From NCBI GenBank assembly GCA_037178675.1, contig JAYMGJ010000473.1, positions 62,001 to 126,000 of the forward strand: 64,000 nucleotides of DNA. Reading direction: 5' to 3'. Source of the stretch: Scleroderma bovista. Taxonomy: Eukaryota > Basidiomycota > Agaricomycetes > Boletales > Sclerodermataceae. The notes beneath the pieces are model-generated. The model saw nothing but the letters and a program-made list of their open reading frames with translations, searched no databases and was not told the DNA's origin. Both the position numbers and the translations under genes were made by a program. This document shows, one piece after another, positions 54,900-64,000 of the stretch; positions within the stretch are counted from its first letter, which is position 1, and each line of letters begins with the position of its first letter.

Positions 54900-55695
54900 A
54901 TGACATCCTAACTTATCAGACCTGTATGCAACCTGGTTACAACCTGTAAGCAGCCTGTATACAGCCTGGAACACTGTATGTAGCCTAGTCCCTTGCCTCA
55001 TGTATGTCTTCTGGTAGCCATACCTACACCCTTGATGTCATACCACTACCTACATATATGCTGTAGTCTCATGTATACCTCATGCCTAGTGCATGCCCTG
55101 TAGTATATGTACTGGTCAATCCAGCACCCTGGGGCTCTCCATTCAAGCTCTCTTTGGGTTTATGCTCTAAGACTCGACTCCTATCCCTCCTCAGAGCTTG
55201 CGTGATAGTTCTTTGGGCTTGTCCCTTAGGGTTGTCTCACTAGAGCTTGAATCTACCCATCCTACTTTGTCTATCACGCGCTTGCTCAGCCTAGTAGAGC
55301 AACTATAGCCAGACTCCAGGCTTGAGGAGAATAAACATGGACCGTAGCATTAAGCGGTACCCCCTTGGCTTTGTGCCAGCATTGACTTCATGTCACACCG
55401 AGTAGCTCTGTGCTCTCAACATTACTTAGCAGTCCATACATACGTACACCAGCCCAGGGTCATGCCTGGTGTCTGTAGGGTGGCTTCCATTCAAGAGCGG
55501 TTTGTACCTGCAAGGAGATTGAGCCATAGTTACCAGTAGTTCTTCCATCCGTGGAGAGGTAGACCCAGAATCTGCAGCCACTAGCCACTTGAGTTCTGCA
55601 TAGCTGTGCTCATGCCCTGACCCGGCCATAGCAACAGGTGAACAGACCCTGTGCTTAGTTTAGTGGAACACCTGTGGGGACTTAGTACATAGCAC
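54900..55695 (+). repeat. Old LTR and leader (family R), second copy
   Basis: Shares with 51755-53110 the GCAATCCAGCACC/TCAATCCAGCACC block, GGGCTCTCCATTCAAGCTC and the GTGCTTAGTTTAGTGGAACA end. It is followed by a second gag. Confidence 0.65.
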
Positions 55696-55756
55696 CCCTA
55701 CAATTACCTTCACGATACAGCCTCCATATGAGTACGCTCCCAAGTCAAGGAACTCC

Positions 55757-56590
55757 TTGACAGTCACCTATTCTATCATTCCTGCTGCTGCCCGTGCCCG
55801 TTTTCATAACGAGCAGCGTCAGTATCAGGCTCGTCTAGCCTATACTCATTACTGTGCTGCTGTACGTGAAATACACTACTCCTTGAACAGGTCTCAAAAC
55901 CCCCTGTTCCCAGTCCCTCCCGAACCCAACCTCCCTCTAGCACACCAACGAGCTTTCTGGCATACACGTCTTAATTCTGTCCGCCCCCATTCGGCACTCT
56001 AACTATGGCAACACTCGCTGAACAACTTGCTAACCTGGGCCAGTTAATGAATGACTTGGCTCAGGCACAGATAGACACCCACAATGCATTGCAGCAGTTG
56101 GGTGCTGCTGTTCCTCCTCCTGCTGGGCCTGCCCCTCCCAGCCACAAGAAGGTTGTCTCTGACCCTGGGAAGTATGATGGGTCACCCCATGGATTTAGAG
56201 AGTGGTGGTCCAAGATGAAGATGTTTGTGGGCATTGGGATTGCCAATGGTAGCTTGCCAACCACCAGAGATGTAACAGCAACGGTCCTCTCACGCCTTGA
56301 GGGACCCAAGGCAGGTTGATGGGCCCAGGTCCAGATCAACTGTTATCTAGGAGGGGTTGCTTACCCAACCTGGTCTGAGCTCCAAGCACAGGTCGAAGGC
56401 ATGTTTTTTCCAGGTAACAATACTGAGTGGGCCAAGGCACAACTGTTGCGCCTCCGCCAAGGCCCAAAACAAAGAATCGACGACTTCCTCACATCATTTG
56501 AGGCGCTCAAGATCGAAAGTCACTGTGAGGATGGCCATGCAAGGGACCTGCTTGAAAGAGCAGTCCAAAAGGAAAGGTCCAGATGATATC
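55757..56590 (+). pseudogene. Decayed gag of a Gypsy-like element (copy 2)
   Basis: An 81-residue leader frame (55757-56002) is followed by the gag domain from the ATG at 56005, with YDGSPHGFREWWSKMKMFVG and LSRLEGPKAG. A TGA at 56317-56319 stands where copy 1 has the Gln of AGQWAQV. Homology continues beyond it (WAQVQINCYLG, WAKAQLLRLRQGPKQRIDDF) to about 56586. There it ends abruptly against the GTPase gene. Confidence 0.8.
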
Positions 56591-56591
56591 T

Positions 56592-58027
56592 TACCCTGCA
56601 GTGACAGATAGTCCTTTGGTGGGTACTTGCACCCATTCAGTTGGATTTTGATTTTTGTGCTAACCTCACTCAAAATTTGTTTTGCCAAGCCCCCAGCCAT
56701 TTCCATTGCATCTTTCATTTGCATACCTTCATCTCTAAGCCTCCCAATTGCCATCCCCTTCATTGCATCAGCCTTTGTCAACAACACAATCACTGAGACT
56801 ATACAATAATTATTCAGTCTGACCATGGATTGTAAACCATAATGGAAATTCTCACCATGTTCAGTATTGCACTCATTGAAGAATTGTTCTTCTGCAGTCA
56901 CAATTGCCCTGTGAGACTCATCCATTGGAATACAAAACCTGGATTACATTTTTTAGCTTCTTGATCAGATTCGGTAACATAGCCTCACCAGACAGCGTGG
57001 ATCTGCTCTGCTAACTGCTTTTTCATTGCTCTGTCTGCAATGAATTTCATCATCATCTCTAACTCGCTCACAGAGCCTGACTCAAATCCTTGTGAGTCGT
57101 GAAAGACGAAGCCTGCATTGCTCCGAAAAATCAACTCATCCTCAATGTCATGATAACCCCTCTGGGCATTATTAGTTTGTTGGTGCCATGTCAGAGTGAT
57201 GAAATGCACCTCCAGAGATCCCTGCACAACCATAGGATCAAGCTAGGAATATTCGTCAATTACCTTCCAATATTGTGCAGCGAGACATCCTACCTTTTCG
57301 CCTTTGGCATTGAAGACTTCGGGGAGCTCTGTGGTATTGCAAACATGCTGTAAGAGAGTCGTTTTACCAGCATTGGATCTGCCGATGACAAGGACCCTAA
57401 AATGACCAATACGATCGAAGTGCTTTCTGACAGTCTCAGGATCGATGTGAAGCATATCATCGGCACCTGCAGAGTCGGTCACCATGCCACTGATGTAGGT
57501 CCAGTCCATGATATTGGCCATAAGCACTCACCTGCACTGGAGCCCAGGTTATGCTGCTCAGTGTTTCTGACGTCCGCAGAATCCATGTGAAGCGTATCAT
57601 CAGCATCTGGAGAGAGGAGTTAGTCACTGCCTTGCTAATGTATGCCATCCGGACCATGATATTGGACACAAACACTCACCTGCATTGGAGACCGGCTGCT
57701 CAGTCTTGCTGGCGTCTGCAGGGTTCATGTGAAGTATATCGTCAGCACCTGGAGAAAAGAGCCAGTTGACATCTAATTAATGTATGCTATTCGGTTCACG
57801 ATATTGGACATAAGCACCCACCTCCACTGGAGCCCGCATCACGCTGCTTAGCGTTTCTGACGTCCATAGGATCTATGTGGAGCACATTGTCAGCACCTGT
57901 AGAGAGTAGTTAGTGACCACACTGCTAATGTACGCTATCCAGTCAAGCATATACACTCACTTGCTCTGGGGTTTGTGCCACACTTCCCCGTATTCCCAAA
58001 AACTTTGTTGACAACTCTGGGAATCAT
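56592..58027 (-). pseudogene. 3'-truncated GTPase (P-loop G-domain) gene with repeated exons
   Basis: Minus-strand exons start with an ATG at 58027 (MIPRVVNKVFGNTGKCG). Four similar small exons follow at about 57893-57820, 57750-57680, 57606-57540 and 57468-57400. Next come the G1 box GRSNAGKTT, the G3 box in FVFHDSQGFESGS (DxxG) and the G4 box TKAD, so the core of a Ras-like or AIG1-like G domain is present. Introns are 50-60 bp and phases agree where checked. The reading ends at about 56592 with a GTAAGA donor, immediately next to the decayed gag, so the C-terminal exons are lost or displaced. A G-domain family of this kind is common in agaricomycetes, function unknown. Confidence 0.75.
57400..57900 (-). 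repeat. Tandem exon duplication inside the GTPase gene
   Basis: Four exon-intron units with a period of 139-148 bp each begin GTGCTGAC/ATGCTGATGAT and encode a GADDxLHxDPxDVRN-like peptide. Introns between them also resemble each other (CCAATATCATGG). All units have the same phase, so copies can be added without breaking the frame. Confidence 0.85.
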
Positions 58028-58645
58028 GGTTGTCACAAAACGTTGTGTGTCGAGCGGAGGTGGGTGTGTGGTGGTTGACACAACGCGGTTAGCAGAATTT
58101 AAGCCGGGTGTAAATGTAGTGAGAAATGTGAATCGCAAATTGGAAATTTAATCTGACATTTTTGCGGTGTTGCTACTTGAAGTATAGTCAGTGTAATATA
58201 CGTCGGAGGAAACTTAATGTGTTGGCACTCGTGCTGTCCTGGTGTAAAGGTTGACTCAAACAAGACATTTTGGCGCAGACAGAATATGTGTGAAAGCTTC
58301 GCATATTGGCTTCAGGTATGTGCCTTGGCTAAACTTCAAACTTTTCCTGGCAGAAAATAAAGATGCAAATTTTGAATACCAACAAACAATAACAACAGGG
58401 CCCATATTAGAAATTAAGTTTGCGGACAAAATGTGGTAATAAATGTTAAGTTGTATCCATGGACTAAATGAATTGCCCGACGGTTGCCCACCGCTCGCCT
58501 GACTCTCCTCGCCCGACTCTCCTTAGTTGCATCACCCCATTGAAGGCATTCAGTCATCATCCCATTGAAAACAATGCCAATCACGATGTACATATACAAG
58601 TCCATAGTGTGTGTAGCCTAATCCTGGAGGTGAAATTAGGTGAAA
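58028..58645. other. Intergenic stretch, no gene
   Basis: AT-rich DNA with no coding signal between the GTPase start and the transposase stop. I could not find a clear CACTA-type terminal repeat here. Confidence 0.45.
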
Positions 58646-61600
58646 TTAGTTCACTTCAGGCAAACCAATAATAGTAGTCTCTCTCACCCTACACAAAGAA
58701 AGGACCACAACTTGCTCGCTTGAAATGGCCCATCGTGCGTAGTGGCTTGTGACCCAACCCACTTGGACACTCTCTAATCTGTCCTCAAGAATGGAAGAAT
58801 ACAGTTTCACAGGGAAGTGTGGATATATGGCGAAGGGATCAGCGGTGATCACCCCACTTGCTAACAATGGTCGTTGTCGCTGGACGGCAAAATGCCAAGA
58901 TCTGTTGGATTCATAGATATATTTGATACTTCCTGGAACAGGTGATGACGCGCAATTGCCAGAGGGATAGAATAAGATGAGGGAGTTACCAATGTGGGTC
59001 GATGACTGACAATAGTAAACCCCATGTACATGTAACTGAGCGCGCAGCACTGCTGTACATTGCCCAATGAGCGCACGTAGATCCCGGGGAACATTTGATT
59101 TCGGGAGATTATCAGCAGGAGCAGCACCATCGTCATCATCACCACCAATATTGCCTGGGGTCCGGTATGCACGATCAAGAAGGACTTTGCATTCACGGAT
59201 AACAGGTGGACAATCTGATCGTGACAACCAGCTACGTAGTTTTGCACCCTTGAGAAAAGAATGGAGCATGGTTACTTCCAGTTCTCCTAATAGGCATGTT
59301 AGCCAACGATGCACGATGGAGTATACTCAACACACCATATTTATGGTTGCTGGGAAGGTGCTGGAGGACTCCGATAAGACGCTCGAAAGGGAATGTCCAC
59401 CACGAGTGTACAGGACCGAAGAGCAACAGATAGTCATAAATATGAAAAGACGCGTGATGGTTTGAGCGCAAGTTGAAAGTCGGGTGGATGATCTTCAAGT
59501 TCTTTACATAGCTAGCAATATTCGTGCGATAAGCAGAAGCCCGCTCAGGAGTCATTGTCCATGCACAAGCAAGGTAGACAGCAGAAACTAGGGACATAGT
59601 ATGATCAAGAATAGGCTTGAACTCGGTCTCAGGATTTGCCCAAAGACTGATAAGAGCTATGGGGATGTAGACAGTAATGAGTGACCGCCACTCATCAGCT
59701 TTGATTGTGCCTGCAGAAACATCACCAAAATTCTTGGGTACTGACCCAAGCCACGACGGTACTGATATGTCACGAATAACAGTTCGAATCTGCTCGAGGG
59801 CTTGCTTTGAGCTGGGCTCACGAACATCTTCGTCCATAGCAACCAGAGGTTGTTGACCACGCTATAATAACTTCAGTGACAGTATACATGGATAAATCGA
59901 TTGCCTACCCATTGAACAAGCGCCTTAGCATAATCAATCTTATAAAGCCTAGTTCTCTTTTCAGGGACGCAACGCAGTGACTGACAAACGTAACGCAGTG
60001 ACGCCATGTTTTTATGAAGAAGGGAACTTTGCAGTTTCTCCAGGGATTCGGCAACCTGGTCAGCGTTCTCTGCACACTGCACCTGGGCAACAAGGAGAGT
60101 GTGAATCGCTGACACTTGGCCTGCCTCCTTCGTGGTCATGGAGAGGCTGGCAGCTGTCTCGGGGTCTAGGGGCTCGAAATCGTAATGGAAGGCAGAAGAG
60201 GTTGAGCGGGTGGTCGAAATAGCTTCTGTGGTGAGACCAAGTATGTTTTGCGTATGATGCTGTACGAGACCTTCTAGGAGACAATGCATAGAGTCAATCA
60301 CGAGCTGACGGGCTGGATCCCAATACGGAAGTCGCCAAAGTTCGGAGTAGCGGATACCATACTGCTTGAACAGCTTTTCGCGCTCTGCGGATGTCGGGGC
60401 GTCTCTCCATTGCTCTGCCTGGCAACGCAGCTTGTCCTTGTCTCGAAGTACCCAGTGTTCAAAATCGACACGGCCATAATTAGACTTGTGATAACAATTG
60501 CATGCACTGCAAAAAAAATGACTACTGGCACCAGCAAGCGCAGAAAGGTGACGAGCAGCTGGAAGGTCACAAACCACTAGGGCAACAGCACTACGCGTGA
60601 CACGGCCATTCGGATGATTTGCGGTGGTCGAATATCGAACACCACGTTCCCATGATGCTACAAGGTCGGTGATGAGGGGGTGGATATAGTGGTCGAGGTT
60701 CTCCAAGGATGGCTGTTTTGGTCCTGGGATTATACCAGCAAGGTACATATTTTCAGGTTTATACCGGACATCCAGGGGTAAGTTAAGACATGCCATGGAA
60801 ATGATCCCAGATGATGTGCTTGCTCCACGCTGGGTCATGCCCTCTGGGTTGAAGAAGTCAACGTGTAGGGCAAACGCATAGCGTCCTTCATCGCCTCGGT
60901 CAACGAAAAGTTTGCCAGGTTCAGGGCCGTTGAATGTGTGAAGAAACTGAGCGTCGAATGGGTTCTTGATGAATCGGGGTGGTGGTGAAGAAAGGGACTC
61001 CACGAGATCATCACATGACCGATCCATCAACGTTTCGATGTCCCTTCTTGCCAACAAGTTGGCGAGATAGTCGTTGAAGTCATGGTAAGTGTACGTCTTC
61101 TTTGGCCGACGTTCACCATTGGGTGAAGCATTCAAAAGGGCCTCTTTGCATTCCTTCTCAGGTGTCGGATGGTTGGTGCAATAAGCGGGGTAGCTAGGGG
61201 TACTAGATCCAGGAGTGTAGATTGGTCGATATGTGCAATGACAGTTGCACACAGCATACGGGACCGTCTTAGAAGTGAGATTGAACCTAGAGAGGGCGCT
61301 TTCGATAGTCGATGGAATCTGCTTCAACATATTCTCGTGGGAGAGGCTGAGTGTCCTGTCGCTGCACTGAAATGAGATATAGAGCAGCAATGAAAGGGTG
61401 CCCATGATAAAGTCACCACCCCGTTGGCTCACACCAATGATTACACTGCACACGACGCCAAGAAGGGTTGCAACCTGCGCAATTATGGCCATCTGCTCAA
61501 CTGATGGGCAGTGACGATCATCTAAGTCAGATATCATCAGCGTCATATTTGAGATCAACACATACAAAACTCGAAGAAGACTGGATCCTTCAATGAGTCC

Positions 61601-62508
61601 TCCGGAGGCTCATTCAACCTCAGCTTGACTTCAAGCCTTTCTAGGGTAGCAATGATCTCATCCTTGCGAGACTTCACAACGTCAGTGTTACGCCTGACAT
61701 CCTCCGCAGCACGGCGCAGCACCCCAAGCTCTTTTTTGACGACAGGAAGCGCCTGCTCATTAGACCCGTCCAACAAAAGACGAAAACACCGCTGGGTCCG
61801 AGCCTCTATGTTAGACAGTATCTCAAGTGCCTTGGCTGTATGACGGTCCTTCGTTGGAACTCTACACCCAGCTACAGCAGCTGGTAAACTGGGTGACTCC
61901 GCAGCAGGGTATTCTCTGACACCACCTGGGGACGACGAATGCAATGAGTGAGGATCAGGGGGTAGATGGGACCTGCTGGACTGACTTTGAGGTACATTAC
62001 TCCTGCTGGACGACTCCATAGTAGGGCAATCTGCGATATCGGCCAGAGTCGATGAGTGCGCTGAGCAAGGTTTGGGCACATTGGCCGGTTGTCTGCTAGA
62101 CAACTTAGCGGTGGAGCATTCTCCGACGTTGCCTAAAGTCGATGGTTGTGCTGGGTGGGGATCATACAACTGGAGACGGCCGAGGCTGTGAGTGATGTCG
62201 GACAGGGGAAGAGTAGTAAGTGCACCAGCTATAAGGTCATTGCTGGGTCCATTTTCCTGGTAATCAGCACGCGATTTCCATAGCTTGTCGGCACCAGCCC
62301 TCTGGTTAGGTCCGTCGTCTGTAAGGGTAAGGCCAAAGAGGTGACCAGCAAGGTCATCGCTAGCAAAACCTTTGTGCCTCGAGCGCTCTTCTTGAACCCT
62401 GTTCACATGTACAGGCATGAGCCGTGTATCCATCAAGACGCCATCAACATCTCTTTCAAGACACTCTTCACATTTGCACCGTTTGAAAACAGCACGAGCA
62501 GCAGGCAT
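58646..62508 (-). CDS. Tnp2-type (CACTA/EnSpm-like) transposase, apparently intact
   Basis: Four exons join in phase: 62508-61566, 61521-59909, 59861-59336 and 59286-58646, encoding 1240 residues. The N-terminus has a Cys motif (FKRCKCEECLERDVDG), then a low-complexity Ser/Pro region and a coiled-coil. Near residues 315-350 lies a hydrophobic segment (VVCSVIIGVSQ). The catalytic core includes ALHVDFFNPEGMTQRGASTS, LAGIIPGPKQPSLENLDHYI, VVCDLPAARHLSALAGASSH, SACNCYHKSNYGR and YWDPARQLVIDSMHCLLEGL. The C-terminal part has LGSVPKNFGDVSAGTIKADE and FPFERLIGVLQHLPSN. These are hallmarks of the basidiomycete Tnp2/Transposase_21 family, which moves DNA by cut and paste with an RNase H-like core. No stop or frameshift was found, so it may be active. 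Confidence 0.88.
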
Positions 62509-63004
62509 GTGTAATCTTGGTTTTAAATCAATTTGGCAGCAGCTATGGTTAATGAAGACGAACACACCAGAGGACAGGTAGGATGGGCTTTGCAAGTGAG
62601 ATGAGTGATCATAGTGTATTTATAAGAAAAACGCACGCACTCAACAAACGGATCTCTCATATTCAGAGGCGAATACAAGGGTATTCTAGATAGAGAACAA
62701 CAGTGAATAAAGGCATTAGCACTGCGACAGATACAGATACACGCCTGAACAAGAACGACATCTGACGACATCGAGACTTAATGGCGATCTAAATCTGGAT
62801 GGAGAATAAGGGTGTTAGCGCTGCAAAAGAAATAATACACAAACGAACAAGGCGGACCCGATGGCATCGTGGCGACAACGTAAATCTGGATAGAGAATCA
62901 GGTGGGCGAGAATGAGCCGCGAATCCATGGAGATCCCATCGGGATTTTTGTGAATACATTCCTCGCATTTGCATCGTTTGAATATGGGGCACGAGGGAGG
63001 CATA
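62509..63004 (-). repeat. Duplicated 5' exon segment upstream of the transposase
   Basis: A second copy of the Cys-rich first-exon start lies at 63004-62880 on the minus strand (IFKRCKCEECIHKNPDGISM, compare VFKRCKCEECLERDVDGVLM). The spacers also repeat: TAAATCTGGAT plus AGAATAAGGGTGTTAGCGCT at 62790-62825, with related sequence at 62690-62730. A local duplication of the gene's 5' end is likely. Confidence 0.7.
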
Positions 63005-63637
63005 TCGTCGGAAACCGAATAGGGATCAAGCAATGGCCACTCACCGCACAACAAATACAACACATATGATGGTTGGAGAGGGCGCCTTGATTAATTGATT
63101 GAGTCATAGCAACAGACATTGACTAACGCACGTACCGTTATTGTGATTGCCGTTAGTGGAAAGCGTTGTACGAATAAGACGTCTAGAGACCATTAGTGTT
63201 GTAGTGACTCAGGCTGGAAGGTGCACAGCACTGCGCTGTTCAGCATGGACTTCCAGTATTCTAACAGCACTGTTCATTATCGCGCTATTCATTATCCCTA
63301 TTATCCATTACCACTACTACACAAAACTACTGTACGGGGAAGTGAAGGAGGAAAAGAAAAGGAAAGCGGAGCTTGAAATGCTTATAAACTGAAACGTACT
63401 CACAGTCACGTGCATGGGAGACCAAATTCCGCTAACTGGGAACTAGCAACAGAAAAGGGAAATGCATATACACAAGGAAATAAGAATGAAGTTATGATGC
63501 TAATGGGTCCATGTAATAGAGGAAAAATTGTCAAGGAGTGTTAGGTGTCCGTAGAGAGTCGTAGGTAAGCCGAATGAAATCGCGGGTATGAAAGAAAAAA
63601 AGAATGCAGAAATCAGCGCTATATGCAAGCTGTAGGT
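63005..63637. other. Intergenic stretch, no gene
   Basis: Upstream of the transposase. It contains TTAGTGTTGTAGTGACTC near 63196-63213, but no matching inverted copy was found to define a transposon end. Confidence 0.4.
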
Positions 63638-64000
63638 TCAGATGGTTGGGAAGTCCACTATTGGTCCTCGCCCATTGCAGCAAGCGCGTATGTTCTCTAA
63701 ACCTTCGTATCCCTCATCCGATTTGGATTCTCCGTGTAACTCGAAGTCTAGCTCCGCATCCTCGTGGTTGTTGCCTCCCACATGCTCGAACGACCGGGTC
63801 AGGCTGTATGGGCTTTCAGGAGCAGCCCGACGCAGATATCCCGCTGCAGGTGTACCAGAACGCTTGCCAGCTGACCCTCTAACAGAAAGCTGTGAGCAAC
63901 TCCGCTTCCCCTTGGGAGTTGTGCTGAATGCACCACCATTGTGACTGCTCCTCCTACTGCACTGGCTTTGTGGGCTCGAATCCGGGTGGCGATGGTCATC
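63638..64000 (-). CDS. 3' end of an unidentified gene running off the window
   Basis: On the minus strand the frame is open from the window edge to the TGA at 63638-63640, 120 residues without a start. The sequence is basic and Ser-rich (QCSRRSSHNGGAFSTTPKGK), then acidic (HEDAELDFELHGESKSDEGY), ending GRGPIVDFPTI. Composition fits a disordered C-terminal tail. No family was recognised. Confidence 0.45.
   Translation of the reverse strand, partial: DDHRHPDSSPQSQCSRRSSHNGGAFSTTPKGKRSCSQLSVRGSAGKRSGTPAAGYLRRAAPESPYSLTRSFEHVGGNNHEDAELDFELHGESKSDEGYEGLENIRACCNGRGPIVDFPTI

Overview
The window is nuclear DNA of a filamentous basidiomycete, most likely an agaricomycete (mushroom-forming) fungus. 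The genes carry 45-60 bp introns with GT-AG ends and CTNA-like branch points. STE3-type receptors lie beside CaaX pheromone precursors, and the transposon types (Ngaro-type tyrosine-recombinase retroelement, chromodomain Ty3/Gypsy element, Tnp2/CACTA transposase) are typical of that group. The species cannot be named from the sequence alone.

Left part (1-7.05 kb): the 3' part of a five-exon Cys-containing gene, then a complete Ngaro/DIRS-like retrotransposon on the minus strand (1487-7049) with split direct repeats and Gag, RT-RNase H and tyrosine recombinase frames all open.

Centre-left (7.7-20.6 kb): a pheromone/pheromone-receptor (mating-type B, P/R) locus. It holds four complete STE3-like receptor genes (7730-9281 -, 10493-12073 -, 16239-17669 +, 18861-20583 +) and three small pheromone precursor genes ending in CVIA, CIIA and CVIS (14672-14836 +, 15732-15905 -, 18377-18508 -). 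The last two are too short to be found by ordinary ORF calling. The two right-hand receptors each share a divergent promoter with a pheromone gene. These promoters and the one before the third pheromone gene are full of ACAAT/ATTGT motifs, the core site of HMG-box regulators. A two-exon coiled-coil/membrane gene lies inside the locus. Flanking genes are an RGG-rich conserved protein, a tail-anchored protein and a questin-oxidase-like (DUF4243) protein.

Right part (about 28.9-64 kb): a repeat-rich region with broken host-type genes. A WD40 array of the NACHT-WD40 kind is cut by the 5' LTR of a nearly pristine chromovirus (30069-37942). The other LTR cuts a Tnp2-type transposase gene, and the element has no target-site duplication, which points to recombination. 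The chromovirus appears to join Gag to Pol by a 53-nt intron and carries an antisense two-exon accessory gene. Two solo LTRs of the same family do have perfect 5-bp duplications. Then come minisatellites, low-complexity DNA, a LINE scrap, decayed gag-containing LTR elements, a GTPase gene with tandemly duplicated exons that is cut at its 3' end, and an apparently intact 1240-residue Tnp2/CACTA transposase gene (58646-62508 -). An unfinished ORF runs off the right edge.

All exon models were derived by eye from splice sites and reading-frame phase. In the models given with full coordinates the exon lengths sum to whole codons, but none has been tested against transcripts.
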